Assembly (NCBI GenBank): GCA_949358305.1
Contig: CASHSZ010000010.1
Span: 188,001 to 252,000, forward strand
Reading direction: 5' to 3'
DNA from: Strigamia acuminata
Lineage: Eukaryota > Arthropoda > Chilopoda > Geophilomorpha > Linotaeniidae
Length of the DNA stretch: 64,000 bases
The notes beneath the pieces were generated by a model. It was given only the letters and a program-made list of their open reading frames with translations. It did not search any database and had not been told where the DNA came from. This document shows positions 1 through 14,284 of this stretch, piece after piece. The translations under genes were made by a program, and so were the position numbers. Within the stretch, counting starts at the first letter, position 1; each line of letters opens with the position of its first letter.

Positions 1-420
1 CTCTGAATGTTCAGAAATAGTGTTTAAACCTTAGTAGAAGGCTCCAATGTAAGTTTTAGAAACATCCAACCAATGATTTGGGAGAATAGACTTTTGATCT
101 CATCACAGTTGACTTAGCAGAAACACCACAAGTCCAATGTCTCTGAATGTTCAGAAATAGTGTTTAAACCTTAGTAGAAGGCTCCAATGTAAGTTTTAGA
201 GACATCCAACCAATGATTTGGGAGAATAGACTTTTGATCTAATCACAGTTGACTTAGCACAAACACCACAAGACCAATGTCTCTGAATGTTTAGAAATAG
301 TGTTTAAACCTTAGTAGAAGGCTCTAATGTAAGTTTTAGAAACATCCAACCAATGATTTGGGAGAATAGACTTTTGATCTCATCACAGTTGACTTAGCAC
401 AAACACCACAAGTCCAATGT

Positions 421-3400
421 GTATGAATGTTTATAAATAGTGTTTAAACCTTTGTAGATGTAAGTTTTAGCAACACCCAAGCAATAAATTTTGAAAAAAA
501 AATTTTGAGCTCATTTCAGATCGCAGTTGACTTAGCACAAACACCAATGTCTCTGAATGTTCAGAAATAGTGTTTAAACCTTAGTAGAAGGCTCCAATGT
601 AAGTTTTAGAAACATCCAACCAATGATTTGGGAGAATAGACTTTTGATCTCATCACAGTTGACTTAGCACAAACACCACAAGTCCAATGTCTCTGAATGT
701 TCAGAAATAGTGTTTAAACCTTAGTAGAAGGCTCCAATGTAAGTTTTAGAAACATCCAACCAATGATTTGGGAGAATAGACTTTTGATCTCATCACAGTT
801 GACTTAGCACAAACACCAATGTCTCTGAATGTTCAGAAATAGTGTTTAAACCTTAGTAGAAGGCTCCAATGTAAGTTTTAGAAACATCCAACCAATGATT
901 TGGGAGAATAGACTTTTGATCTCATCACAGTTGACTTAGCACAAACACCACAAGTCCAATGTCTCTGAATGTTCAGAAATAGTGTTTAAACCTTAGTAGA
1001 AAGCTCCAATGTAAGTTTTAGAAACATCCAACCAATGATTTGGGAGAATAGACTTTTGATCTCATCACAGTTGACTTAGCACAAACACCACAAGTCCAAT
1101 GTCTCTGAATGTTCAGAAATAGTGTTTAAACCTTAGTAGAAGGCTCCAATGTAAGTTTTAGAAACATTCAACCATTGATTTAGGAGAATAGACTTTTGAT
1201 CTCATCACAGTTGACTTAGCACAAACACCACAAGACCAATGTCTCTGAATGTTCAGAAATAGTGTTTAAACCTTAGTAGAAGGCTCCAATGTAAATTTTA
1301 GAAACATCCAACCAATGATTTGGGAGAATAGACTTTTGATCTCATCACAGTTGACTTAGCACAAACACCACAAGACCAATGTCTCTGAATGTTCAGAAAT
1401 AGTGTTTAAACCTTAGTAGAAGGCTCCAATGTAAGTTTTAGAGACATCCAACCAATGATTTGGGAGAATAGACTTTTGATCTAATCACAGTTGACTTAGC
1501 ACAAACACCACAAGACCAATGTCTCTGAATGTTCAGAAATAGTGTTTAAACCTTAGTAGAAGGCTCCAATGTAAGTTTTAGAAACATCCAACCAATGATT
1601 TGGGAGAATAGACTTTTGATCTCATCACAGTTGACTTAGCAGAAACACCACAAGTCCAATGTCTCTGAATGTTCAGAAATAGTGTTTAAACCTTAGTAGA
1701 AGGCTCCAATGTAAGTTTTAGAAACATTCAACCATTGATTTAGGAGAATAGACTTTTGATCTCATCACAGTTGACTTAGCACAAACACCACAAGACCAAT
1801 GTCTCTGAATGTTCAGAAATAGTGTTTAAACCTTAGTAGAAGGCTCCAATGTAAGTTTTAGAAACATCCAACCAATGATCTGGGAGAATAGACTTTTGAT
1901 CTCATCACAGTTGACTTAGCACAAGCACCACAAGTCCAATGTGTCTGAATGTTTATAAATAGTGTTTAAACCTTTGTAGAAGCCTTAAATGTAAGTTTTA
2001 GCAACACCCAAGCAATAAATTTTGAAAAAAAAATTTTGAGCTCATTTCAGATCGCAGTTGACTTAGCACAAACACCAATGTCTCTGAATGTTCAGAAATA
2101 GTGTTTAAACCTTAGTAGAAGGCTCCAATGTAAGTTTTAGAAACATCCAACCAATGATTTGGGAGAATAGACTTTTGATCTCATCACAGTTGACTTAGCA
2201 CAAACACCACAAGTCCAATGTCTCTGAATGTTCAGAAATAGTGTTTAAACCTTAGTAGAAAGCTCCAATGTAAGTTTTAGAAACATCCAACCAATGATTT
2301 GGGAGAATAGACTTTTGATCTCATCACAGTTGACTTAGCACAAACACCACAAGTCCAATGTCTCTGAATGTTCAGAAATAGTGTTTAAACCTTAGTAGAA
2401 GGCTCCAATGTAAGTTTTAGAAACATCCAACCAATGATTTGGGAGAATAGACTTTTGATCTCATCACAGTTGACTTAGCACAAACACCACAAGTCCAATG
2501 TCTCTGAATGTTCAGAAATAGTGTTTAAACCTTAGTAGAAAGCTCCAATGTAAGTTTTAGAAACATCCAACCAATGATTTGGGAGAATAGACTTTTGATC
2601 TCATCACAGTTGACTTAGCACAAACACCACAAGTCCAATGTCTCTGAATGTTCAGAAATAGTGTTTAAACCTTAGTAGAAGGCTCCAATGTAAGTTTTAG
2701 AAACATTCAATCATTGATTTAGGAGAATAGACTTTTGATCTCATCACAGTTGACTTAGCACAAACACCACAAGACCAATGTCTCTGAATGTTCAGAAATA
2801 GTGTTTAAACCTTAGTAGAAGGCTCCAATGTAAGTTTTAGAAACATCCAACCAATGATTTGGGAGAATAGACTTTTGATCTCATCACAGTTGACTTAGCA
2901 CAAACACCACAAGACCAATGTCTCTGAATGTTCAGAAATAGTGTTTAAACCTTAGTAGAAGGCTCCAATGTAAGTTTTAGAGACATCCAACCAATGATTT
3001 GGGAGAATAGACTTTTGATCTAATCACAGTTGACTTAGCACAAACACCACAAGACCAATGTCTCTGAATGTTTAGAAATAGTGTTTAAACCTTAGTAGAA
3101 GGCTCTAATGTAAGTTTTAGAAACATCCAACCAATGATTTGGGAGAATAGACTTTTGATCTCATCACAGTTGACTTAGCACAAACACCACAAGTCCAATG
3201 TGTCTGAATGTTTATAAATAGTGTTTAAACCTTTGTAGATGTAAGTTTTAGCAACACCCAAGCAATAAATTTTGAAAAAAAAATTTTGAGCTCATTTCAG
3301 ATCGCAGTTGACTTAGCACAAACACCAATGTCTCTGAATGTTCAGAAATAGTGTTTAAACCTTAGTAGAAGGCTCCAATGTAAGTTTTAGAAACATCCAA

Positions 3401-5981
3401 CCAATGATTTGGGAGAATAGACTTTTGATCTCATCACAGTTGACTTAGCACAAACACCACAAGTCCAATGTCTCTGAATGTTCAGAAATAGTGTTTAAAC
3501 CTTAGTAGAAGGCTCCAATGTAAGTTTTAGAGACATCCAACCAATGATTTGGGAGAATAGACTTTTGATCTCATCACAGTTGACTTAGCACAAACACCAC
3601 AAGTCCAATGTCTCTGAATGTTCAGAAATAGTGTTTAAACCTTAGTAGAAGGCTCCAATGTAAGTTTTAGAAACATTCAACCATTGATTTAGGAGAATAG
3701 ACTTTTGATCTCATCACAGTTGACTTAGCACAAACACCACAAGACCAATGTCTCTGAATGTTCAGAAATAGTGTTTAAACCTTAGTAGAAGGCTCCAATG
3801 TAAATTTTAGAAACATCCAACCAATGATTTGGGAGAATAGACTTTTGATCTCATCACAGTTGACTTAGCACAAACACCACAAGACCAATGTCTCTGAATG
3901 TTCAGAAATAGTGTTTAAACCTTAGTAGAAGGCTCCAATGTAAGTTTTAGAGACATCCAACCAATGATTTGGGAGAATAGACTTTTGATCTAATCACAGT
4001 TGACTTAGCACAAACACCACAAGACCAATGTCTCTGAATGTTCAGAAATAGTGTTTAAACCTTAGTAGAAGGCTCCAATGTAAGTTTTAGAAACATCCAA
4101 CCAATGATTTGGGAGAATAGACTTTTGATCTCATCACAGTTGACTTAGCACAAACACCACAAGACCAATGTCTCTGAATGTTCAGAAATAGTGTTTAAAC
4201 CTTAGTAGAAGGCTCCAATGTAAGTTTTAGAAACATCCAACCAATGATTTGGGAGAATAGACTTTTGATCTCATCACAGTTGACTTAGCACAAACACCAC
4301 AAGTCCAATGTCTCTGAATGTTCAGAAATAGTGTTTAAACCTTAGTAGAAGGCTCCAATGTAAGTTTTAGAAACATCCAACCAATGATTTGGGAGAATAG
4401 ACTTTTGATCTCATCACAGTTGACTTAGCAGAAACACCACAAGTCCAATGTCTCTGAATGTTCAGAAATAGTGTTTAAACCTTAGTAGAAGGCTCCAATG
4501 TAAGTTTTAGAAACATTCAACTATTGATTTAGGAGAATAGACTTTTGATCTCATCACAGTTGACTTAGCACAAACACCACAAGACCAATGTCTCTGAATG
4601 TTCAGAAATAGTGTTTAAACCTTAGTAGAAGGCTCCAATGTAAGTTTTAGAAACATCCAACCAATGATTTGGGAGAATAGACTTTTGATCTCATCACAGT
4701 TGACTTAGCACAAACACCACAAGTCCAATGTGTCTGAATGTTTATAAATAGTGTTTAAACCTTTGTAGAAGCCTTAAATGTAAGTTTTAGCAACACCCAA
4801 GCAATAAATTTTGAAAAAAAAATTTTGAGCTCATTTCAGATCGCAGTTGACTTAGCACAAACACCAATGTCTCTGAATGTTCAGAAATAGTGTTTAAACC
4901 TTAGTAGAAGGCTCCAATGTAAGTTTTAGAAACATCCAACCAATGATTTGGGAGAATAGACTTTTGATCTCATCACAGTTGACTTAGCACAAACACCACA
5001 AGTCCAATGTCTCTGAATGTTCAGAAATAGTGTTTAAACCTTAGTAGAAAGCTCCAATGTAAGTTTTAGAAACATCCAACCAATGATTTGGGAGAATAGA
5101 CTTTTGATCTCATCACAGTTGACTTAGCACAAACACCACAAGTCCAATGTCTCTGAATGTTCAGAAATAGTGTTTAAACCTTAGTAGAAGGCTCCAATGT
5201 AAGTTTTAGAAACATCCAACCAATGATTTGGGAGAATAGACTTTTGATCTCATCACAGTTGACTTAGCACAAACACCACAAGTCCAATGTCTCTGAATGT
5301 TCAGAAATAGTGTTTAAACCTTAGTAGAAAGCTCCAATGTAAGTTTTAGAAACATCCAACCAATGATTTGGGAGAATAGACTTTTGATCTCATCACAGTT
5401 GACTTAGCACAAACACCACAAGTCCAATGTCTCTGAATGTTCAGAAATAGTGTTTAAACCTTAGTAGAAGGCTCCAATGTAAGTTTTAGAAACATTCAAT
5501 CATTGATTTAGGAGAATAGACTTTTGATCTCATCACAGTTGACTTAGCACAAACACCACAAGACCAATGTCTCTGAATGTTCAGAAATAGTGTTTAAACC
5601 TTAGTAGAAGGCTCCAATGTAAGTTTTAGAGACATCCAACCAATGATTTGGGAGAATAGACTTTTGATCTAATCACAGTTGACTTAGCACAAACACCACA
5701 AGACCAATGTCTCTGAATGTTTAGAAATAGTGTTTAAACCTTAGTAGAAGGCTCTAATGTAAGTTTTAGAAACATCCAACCAATGATTTGGGAGAATAGA
5801 CTTTTGATCTCATCACAGTTGACTTAGCACAAACACCACAAGTCCAATGTGTCTGAATGTTTATAAATAGTGTTTAAACCTTTGTAGATGTAAGTTTTAG
5901 CAACACCCAAGCAATAAATTTAAAAAAAAAAATTTTGAGCTCATTTCAGATCGCAGTTGACTTAGCACAAACACCAATGTC
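421..5981. repeat. Higher-order repeat units of about 2.8 kb
   Basis: The short and long forms of the B monomer alternate: short at 421, 3202, 5851 and long at 1943, 4732, 7241. Spacing between like forms is 2781 and 2649 bp (short) and 2789 and 2509 bp (long); the differences correspond to one or two missing monomers. Private A-monomer variants (for example gagacatcc with ctaatcac, or gctctaatg) recur in the same order within each unit. The unit is therefore a roughly 20-monomer higher-order repeat amplified by unequal exchange, with monomer-number variation. Confidence 0.8.
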
Positions 5982-8900
5982 TCTGAATGTTCAGAAATAG
6001 TGTTTAAACCTTAGTAGAAGGCTCCAATGTAAGTTTTAGAAACATCCAACCAATGATTTGGGAGAATAGACTTTTGATCTCATCACAGTTGACTTAGCAC
6101 AAACACCACAAGTCCAATGTCTCTGAATGTTCAGAAATAGTGTTTAAACCTTAGTAGAAGGCTCCAATGTAAGTTTTAGAGACATCCAACCAATGATTTG
6201 GGAGAATAGACTTTTGATCTCATCACAGTTGACTTAGCACAAACACCACAAGTCCAATGTCTCTGAATGTTCAGAAATAGTGTTTAAACCTTAGTAGAAG
6301 GCTCCAATGTAAGTTTTAGAAACATTCAACCATTGATTTAGGAGAATAGACTTTTGATCTCATCACAGTTGACTTAGCACAAACACCACAAGACCAATGT
6401 CTCTGAATGTTCAGAAATAGTGTTTAAACCTTAGTAGAAGGCTCCAATGTAAATTTTAGAAACATCCAACCAATGATTTGGGAGAATAGACTTTTGATCT
6501 CATCACAGTTGACTTAGCACAAACACCACAAGACCAATGTCTCTGAATGTTCAGAAATAGTGTTTAAACCTTAGTAGAAGGCTCCAATGTAAGTTTTAGA
6601 GACATCCAACCAATGATTTGGGAGAATAGACTTTTGATCTAATCACAGTTGACTTAGCACAAACACCACAAGACCAATGTCTCTGAATGTTCAGAAATAG
6701 TGTTTAAACCTTAGTAGAAGGCTCCAATGTAAGTTTTAGAAACATCCAACCAATGATTTGGGAGAATAGACTTTTGATCTCATCACAGTTGACTTAGCAC
6801 AAACACCACAAGACCAATGTCTCTGAATGTTCAGAAATAGTGTTTAAACCTTAGTAGAAGGCTCCAATGTAAGTTTTAGAAACATCCAACCAATGATTTG
6901 GGAGAATAGACTTTTGATCTCATCACAGTTGACTTAGCAGAAACACCACAAGTCCAATGTCTCTGAATGTTCAGAAATAGTGTTTAAACCTTAGTAGAAG
7001 GCTCCAATGTAAGTTTTAGAAACATTCAACCATTGATTTAGGAGAATAGACTTTTGATCTCATCACAGTTGACTTAGCACAAACACCACAAGACCAATGT
7101 CTCTGAATGTTCAGAAATAGTGTTTAAACCTTAGTAGAAGGCTCCAATGTAAGTTTTAGAAACATCCAACCAATGATTTGGGAGAATAGACTTTTGATCT
7201 CATCACAGTTGACTTAGCACAAACACCACAAGTCCAATGTGTCTGAATGTTTATAAATAGTGTTTAAACCTTTGTAGAAGCCTTAAATGTAAGTTTTAGC
7301 AACACCCAAGCAATAAATTTTGAAAAAAAAATTTTGAGCTCATTTCAGATCGCAGTTGACTTAGCACAAACACCAATGTCTCTGAATGTTCAGAAATAGT
7401 GTTTAAACCTTAGTAGAAGGCTCCAATGTAAGTTTTAGAAACATCCAACCAATGATTTGGGAGAATAGACTTTTGATCTCATCACAGTTGACTTAGCACA
7501 AACACCACAAGTCCAATGTCTCTGAATGTTCAGAAATAGTGTTTAAACCTTAGTAGAAGGCTCCAATGTAAGTTTTAGAAACATCCAACCAATGATTTGG
7601 GAGAATAGACTTTTGATCTCATCACAGTTGACTTAGCACAAACACCAATGTCTCTGAATGTTCAGAAATAGTGTTTAAACCTTAGTAGAAGGCTCCAATG
7701 TAAGTTTTAGAAACATCCAACCAATGATTTGGGAGAATAGACTTTTGATCTCATCACAGTTGACTTAGCACAAACACCACAAGTCCAATGTCTCTGAATG
7801 TTCAGAAATAGTGTTTAAACCTTAGTAGAAGGCTCCAATGTAAGTTTTAGAAACATCCAACCAATGATTTGGGAGAATAGACTTTTGATCTCATCACAGT
7901 TGACTTAGCACAAACACCACAAGTCCAATGTCTCTGAATGTTCAGAAATAGTGTTTAAACCTTAGTAGAAGGCTCCAATGTAAGTTTTAGAAACATTCAA
8001 CCATTGATTTAGGAGAATAGACTTTTGATCTCATCACAGTTGACTTAGCACAAACACCACAAAACCAATGTCTCTGAATGTTCAGAAATAGTGTTTAAAC
8101 CTTAGTAGAAGGCTCCAATGTAAGTTTTAGAAACATCCAACCAATGATTTGGGAGAATAGACTTTTGATCTCATCACAGTTGACTTAGCACAAACACCAC
8201 AAGACCAATGTCTCTGAATGTTCAGAAATAGTGTTTAAACCTTAGTAGAAGGCTCCAATGTAAGTTTTAGAGACATCCAACCAATGATTTGGGAGAATAG
8301 ACTTTTGATCTCATCACAGTTGACTTAGCACAAACACCACAAGTCCAATGTCTCTGAATGTTCAGAAATAGTGTTTAAACCTTAGTAGAAGGCTCCAATG
8401 TAAGTTTTAGAAACATCCAACCAATGATTTGGGAGAATAGACTTTTGATCTCATCACAGTTGACTTAGCACAAACACCACAAGTCCAATGTCTCTGAATG
8501 TTCAGAAATAGTGTTTAAACCTTAGTAGAAGCCTTCAATATAAGTTTTAGCAACACCCAAGCAATAAATTTTGAAAAAAAAATTTTGAGTTCATTTCGCA
8601 TCGCAGTTGACTTAGCACAAACACCACAAGACCAATGTCTCTGAATGTTCAGAAATAGTGTTTAAACCTTAGTAGAAGGCTCCAATGTAAGTTTTAGAAA
8701 CATCCAACCAATGATTTGGGAGAATAGACTTTTGATCTCATCACAGTTGACAGCACAAACACCACAAGTCCAATGTCTCTGAATGTTCAGAAATAGTGTT
8801 TAAACCTTAGTAGAAGGCTCCAATGTAAGTTTTAGAAACATCCAACCAATGATTTGGGAGAATAGACTTTTGATCTCATCACAGTTGACTTAGCACAAAC

Positions 8901-11900
8901 ACCACAAGACCAATGTCTCTGAATGTTCAGAAATAGTGTTTAAACCTTAGTAGAAGGCTCCAATGTAAGTTTTAGAAACATCCAACCAATGATTTGGGAG
9001 AATAGACTTTTGATCTCATCACAGTTGACTTAGCAGAAACACCACAAGTCCAATGTCTCTGAATGTTCAGAAATAGTGTTTAAACCTTAGTAGAAGGCTC
9101 CAATGTAAGTTTTAGAAACATCCAACCAATGATTTGGGAGAATAGACTTTTGATCTCATCACAGTTGACTTAGCACAAACACCACAAGTCCAATGTGTCT
9201 GAATGTTTATAAATAGTGTTTAAACCTTTGTAGAAGCCTTAAATGTAAGTTTTAGCAACACCCAAGCAATAAATTTTGAAAAAAAAATTTTGAGTTCATT
9301 TCACATCGCAGTTGACTTAGCACAAACACCACAAGACCAATGTCTCTGAATGTTCAGAAATAGTGTTTAAACCTTAGTAGAAGGCTCCAATGTAAGTTTT
9401 AGAAACATCCAACCAATGATTTGGGAGAATAGACTTTTGATCTCATCACAGTTGACTTAGCACAAACACCACAAGACCAATGTCTCTGAATGTTCAGAAA
9501 TAGTGTTTAAACCTTAGTAGAAGGCTCCAATGTAAGTTTTAGAAACATCCAACCAATGATTTGGGAGAATAGACTTTTGATCTCATCACAGTTGACTTAG
9601 AACAAACACCACAAGACCAATGTCTCTGAATGTTCAGAAATAGTGTTTAAACCTTAGTAGAAGGCTCCAATGTAAGTTTTAGAAACATCCAACCAATGAT
9701 TTGGGAGAATAGACTTTTGATCTCATCACAGTTGACTTAGCACAAACACCACAAGTCCAATGTCTCTGAATGTTCAGAAATAGTGTTTAAACCTTAGTAG
9801 AAGCCTTCAATATAAGTTTTAGCAACACCCAAGCAATAAATTTTGAAAAAAAAATTTTGAGTTCATTTCACATCGCAGTTGACTTAGCACAAACACCACA
9901 AGACCAATGTCTCTGAATGTTCAGAAATAGTGTTTAAACCTTAGTAGAAGGCTCCAATGTAAGTTTTAGAAACATCCAACCAATGATTTGGGAGAATAGA
10001 CTTTTGATCTCATCACAGTTGACTTAGCACAAACACCACAAGACCAATGTCTCTGAATGTTCAGAAATAGTGTTTAAACCTTAGTAGAAGGCTCCAATGT
10101 AAGTTTTAGAAACATCCAACCAATGATTTGGGAGAATAGACTTTTGATCTCATCACAGTTGACTTAGCACAAACACCACAAGTCCAATGTCTCTGAATGT
10201 TCAGAAATAGTGTTTAAACCTTAGTAGAAGCCTTCAATATAAGTTTTAGCAACACCCAAGCAATAAATTTTGAAAAAAAAATTTTGAGTTCATTTCACAT
10301 CGCAGTTGACTTAGCACAAACACCACAAGACCAATGTCTCTGAATGTTCAAAAATAGTGTTTAAACCTTAGTAGAAGGCTCCAATGTAAGTTTTAGAAAC
10401 ATTCAACCAATGATTTAGGAGAATAGACTTTTGATCTCATCACAGTTGACTTAGCACAAACACCACAAGACCAATGTCTCTGAATGTTCAGAATTAGTGT
10501 TTAAACCTTAGTAGAAAGCTCCAATGTAAGTTTTAGAAACATCCAACCAATGATTTGGGAGAATAGACTTTTGATCTCATCACAGTTGACTTAGAACAAA
10601 CACCACAAGACCAATGTCTCTGAATGTTCAGAAATAGTGTTTAAACCTTAGTAGAAGGCTCCAATGTAAGTTTTAGAAACATTCAACCAATGATTTAGGA
10701 GAATAGACTTTTGATCTCATCACAGTTGACTTAGCACAAACACCACAAGACCAATGTCTCTGAATGTTCAGAATTAGTGTTTAAACCTTAGTAGAAGGCT
10801 CCAATGTAAGTTTTAGAAACATCCAACCAATGATTTGGGAGAATAGACTTTTGATCTCATCACAGTTGACTTAGCACAAACACCACAAGTCCAATGTCTC
10901 TGAATGTTCAGAAATAGTGTTTAAACCTTAGTAGAAGGCTCCAATGTAAGTTTTAGAAACATCCAACCAATGATTTGGGAGAATAGACTTTTGATCTCAT
11001 CACAGTTGACTTAGCACAAACACCACAAGTCCAATGTCTCTGAATGTTCAGAAATAGTGTTTAAACCTTAGTAGAAGGCTCCAATGTAAGTTTTAGAAAC
11101 ATTCAACCATTGATTTAGGAGAATAGACTTTTGATCTCATCACAGTTGACTTAGCACAAACACCACAAGACCAATGTCTCTGAATGTTCAGAAATAGTGT
11201 TTAAACCTTAGTAGAAGGCTCCAATGTAAATTTTAGAAACATCCAACCAATGATTTGGGAGAATAGACTTTTGATCTCATCACAGTTGACTTAGCACAAA
11301 CACCACAAGACCAATGTCTCTGAATGTTCAGAAATAGTGTTTAAACCTTAGTAGAAGGCTCCAATGTAAGTTTTAGAAACATCCAACCAATGATTTGGGA
11401 GAATAGACTTTTGATCTCATCACAGTTGACTTAGCACAAACACCACAAGACCAATGTCTCTGAATGTTCAGAAATAGTGTTTAAACCTTAGTAGAAGGCT
11501 CCAATGTAAGTTTTAGAAACATCCAACCAATGATTTGGGAGAATAGACTTTTGATCTCATCACAGTTGACTTAGCAGAAACACCACAAGTCCAATGTCTC
11601 TGAATGTTCAGAAATAGTGTTTAAACCTTAGTAGAAGGCTCCAATGTAAGTTTTAGAAACATTCAACCATTGATTTAGGAGAATAGACTTTTGATCTCAT
11701 CACAGTTGACTTAGCACAAACACCACAAGACCAATGTCTCTGAATGTTCAGAAATAGTGTTTAAACCTTAGTAGAAGGCTCCAATGTAAGTTTTAGAAAC
11801 ATCCAACCAATGATTTGGGAGAATAGACTTTTGATCTCATCACAGTTGACTTAGCACAAACACCACAAGTCCAATGTGTCTGAATGTTTATAAATAGTGT

Positions 11901-13543
11901 TTAAACCTTTGTAGAAGCCTTAAATGTAAGTTTTAGCAACACCCAAGCAATAAATTTTGAAAAAAAAATTTTGAGCTCATTTCAGATCGCAGTTGACTTA
12001 GCACAAACACCAATGTCTCTGAATGTTCAGAAATAGTGTTTAAACCTTAGTAGAAGGCTCCAATGTAAGTTTTAGAAACATCCAACCAATGATTTGGGAG
12101 AATAGACTTTTGATCTCATCACAGTTGACTTAGCACAAACACCACAAGTCCAATGTCTCTGAATGTTCAGAAATAGTGTTTAAACCTTAGTAGAAGGCTC
12201 CAATGTAAGTTTTAGAAACATCCAACCAATGATTTGGGAGAATAGACTTTTGATCTCATCACAGTTGACTTAGCACAAACACCACAAGTCCAATGTCTTT
12301 GAATGTTCAGAAATAGTGTTTAAACCTTAGTAGAAGGCTCCAATGTAAGTTTTAGAAACATTCAACCATTGATTTAGGAGAATAGACTTTTGATCTCATC
12401 ACAGTTGACTTAGCACAAACACCACAAGACCAATGTCTCTGAATGTTCAGAAATAGTGTTTAAACCTTAGTAGAAGGCTCCAATGTAAGTTTTAGAAACA
12501 TCCAACCAATGATTTGGGAGAATAGACTTTTGATCTCATCACAGTTGACTTAGCACAAACACCACAAGACCAATGTCTCTGAATGTTCAGAAATAGTGTT
12601 TAAACCTTAGTAGAAGGCTCCAATGTAAGTTTTAGAGACATCCAACCAATGATTTGGGAGAATAGACTTTTGATCTAATCACAGTTGACTTAGCACAAAC
12701 ACCACAAGTCCAATGTCTCTGAATGTTCAGAAATAGTGTTTAAACCTTAGTAGAAAGCTCCAATGTAAGTTTTAGAAACATCCAACCAATGATTTGGGAG
12801 AATAGACTTTTGATCTCATCACAGTTGACTTAGCACAAACACCACAAGACCAATGTCTCTGAATGTTCAGAAATAGTGTTTAAACCTTAGTAGAAGGCTC
12901 CAATGTAAGTTTTAGAGACATCCAACCAATGATTTGGGAGAATAGACTTTTGATCTCATCACAGTTAACTTAGCACAAACACCACAAGACCAATGTCTCT
13001 GAATGTTCAGAAATAGTGTTTAAACCTTAGTAGAAGGCTCCAATGTAAGTTTTAGAAACATTCAACCATTGATTTAGGAGAATAGACTTTTGATCTCATC
13101 ACAGTTGACTTAGCACAAACACCACAAGACCAATGTCTCTGAATGTTCAGAAATAGTGTTTAAACCTTAGTAGAAGGCTCCAATGTAAATTTTAGAAACA
13201 TCCAACCAATGATTTGGGAGAATAGACTTTTAATCTCATCACAGTTGACTTAGCACAAACACCACAAGACCAATGTCTCTGAATGTTCAGAAATAGTGTT
13301 TAAACCTTAGTAGAAGGCTCCAATGTAAGTTTTAGAGACATCCAACCAATGATTTGGGAGAATAGACTTTTGATCTAATCACAGTTGACTTAGCACAAAC
13401 ACCACAAGACCAATGTCTCTGAATGTTCAGAAATAGTGTTTAAACCTTAGTAGAAGGCTCCAATGTAAGTTTTAGAAACATTCAACCAATGATTTAGGAG
13501 AATAGACTTTTGATCTCATCACAGTTGACTTAGCACAAACACC

Positions 13544-13547
13544 ACAA
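13544..13547. repeat. Left target-site duplication (ACAA) of tandem Gag-TK element
   Basis: The satellite reads caccACAA immediately before the LTR start. The same ACAA resumes at 24197-24200 followed by gaccaatg. Removing the element and one ACAA restores a normal satellite junction (caccacaagaccaatg). Confidence 0.85.
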
Positions 13548-14262
13548 TGTTTCGAGCAACAGAAAGGAGGAAAGAGAGACCACAACTGCTCGTCAATTTG
13601 ATAGTAGTTTGATTTTATGTGTTCGAAAATGTAAAGAAGAGTTACTAATTTTGGTCTTATAATTGTATTATTTATTTAGCAAATATCTAATCTTTTTCTG
13701 TTGTAATAGGAATTTTACATGTCTTTTTTGTGTGCCAATTTTCAGTAAAGACAATGTTTGTTAGGTATTTTATCTCTTAGAATGACAAGGTCAAGGTTTA
13801 GGAATTTTTAGTCTTGTTTTCCAATGATTTCTGTTAATTTTAAGTTGATTTTATCTCTATTATGAGGCACAATGCAAGCTTTAACTTATGTTATTTATGA
13901 ATTTAGTCACTAGGTGCCTCATGAGTTTGTTGTTGCTATAGAATTGTTGTTGTTATGAAGTTGTTACACTCTTGTTATGAAGAATTAGATGTAGTTAAGT
14001 TGAATTTGCCTCCATGTTAATGTTTTGAAATGATTAAAAGCATTATCTGGATTTTTCTACACAAAGGTTTATTTTATTCAACATCCAACATGTGTGAGTA
14101 GGGAAATTTAACCCCAAACTCCCTGGAGCAGCTCCCCACAAGATCCAGTGCAGAAACTCAAGTCAACTCATTTCTCCTCTCAGTATAGGCCTATGGGAAA
14201 TTTGCCAAGAATTCCCCATCGCGTTACAACTCGTCGCATCACGGCAGTGGCGAGTTGCAACA
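13548..14262 (+). repeat. LTR 1 of tandem Gag-TK element
   Basis: 715 bp, begins TGTTTCGAGCAACAG and ends GAGTTGCAACA, so it has TG...CA termini with a 4-bp TGTT/AACA inverted end. It contains a purine tract (agaaaggaggaaagagaga) 14-32 bp from its start and an inverted pair gaggcac/gtgcctc near 13864-13920. The boundary with satellite is abrupt at 13548. Confidence 0.93.
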
Positions 14263-14266
14263 TTTT

Positions 14267-14284
14267 TGGTACCGTGACCCAAGG
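14267..14284 (+). other. Primer-binding-site candidate, first internal region
   Basis: TGGTACCGTGACCCAAGG begins 4 bp (tttt) after the LTR end. TGG complements the CCA end of a tRNA and the position is right for a PBS. I cannot assign the tRNA species from memory. The same 18 bases occur at 19234 and, inverted, at 48711-48728. Confidence 0.7.

Larger units (their letters stand above)
1..13547. repeat. Satellite array 1: 140-bp tandem repeat with higher-order structure
   Basis: About 97 head-to-tail monomers. The standard (A) monomer is 140 bp: the phrase beginning ctctgaatgttcagaaatag recurs at 1, 141 and onward. Every A monomer carries the 8-bp palindrome GTTTAAAC. A divergent (B) monomer, recognisable by gaatgtttataaatag and an A8/T-tract core (aattttgaaaaaaaaatttt), occurs at about 421, 1943, 3202, 4732, 5851 and 7241. 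It comes in a 139-bp form and a 130-bp form lacking 9 bp (tttgtagatgtaag); the monomer following B is joined through a shorter junction lacking acaagtcc. A third form (B', with agccttcaatataag) appears near 8520, 9800 and 10220. There are no unique spacers and no coding frames. The function is unknown; centromeric or pericentromeric satellite is the likely class. Confidence 0.97.

Noticed and set aside
1-13547. CRISPR-like array
   Set aside because: The whole 140-bp unit is repeated with no unique spacers; it is satellite DNA, in a plainly eukaryotic context.
1-13547. CENP-B-box-like motif in the satellite
   Set aside because: I looked for a TTCG...CGGG-like pattern in A and B monomers and found none.
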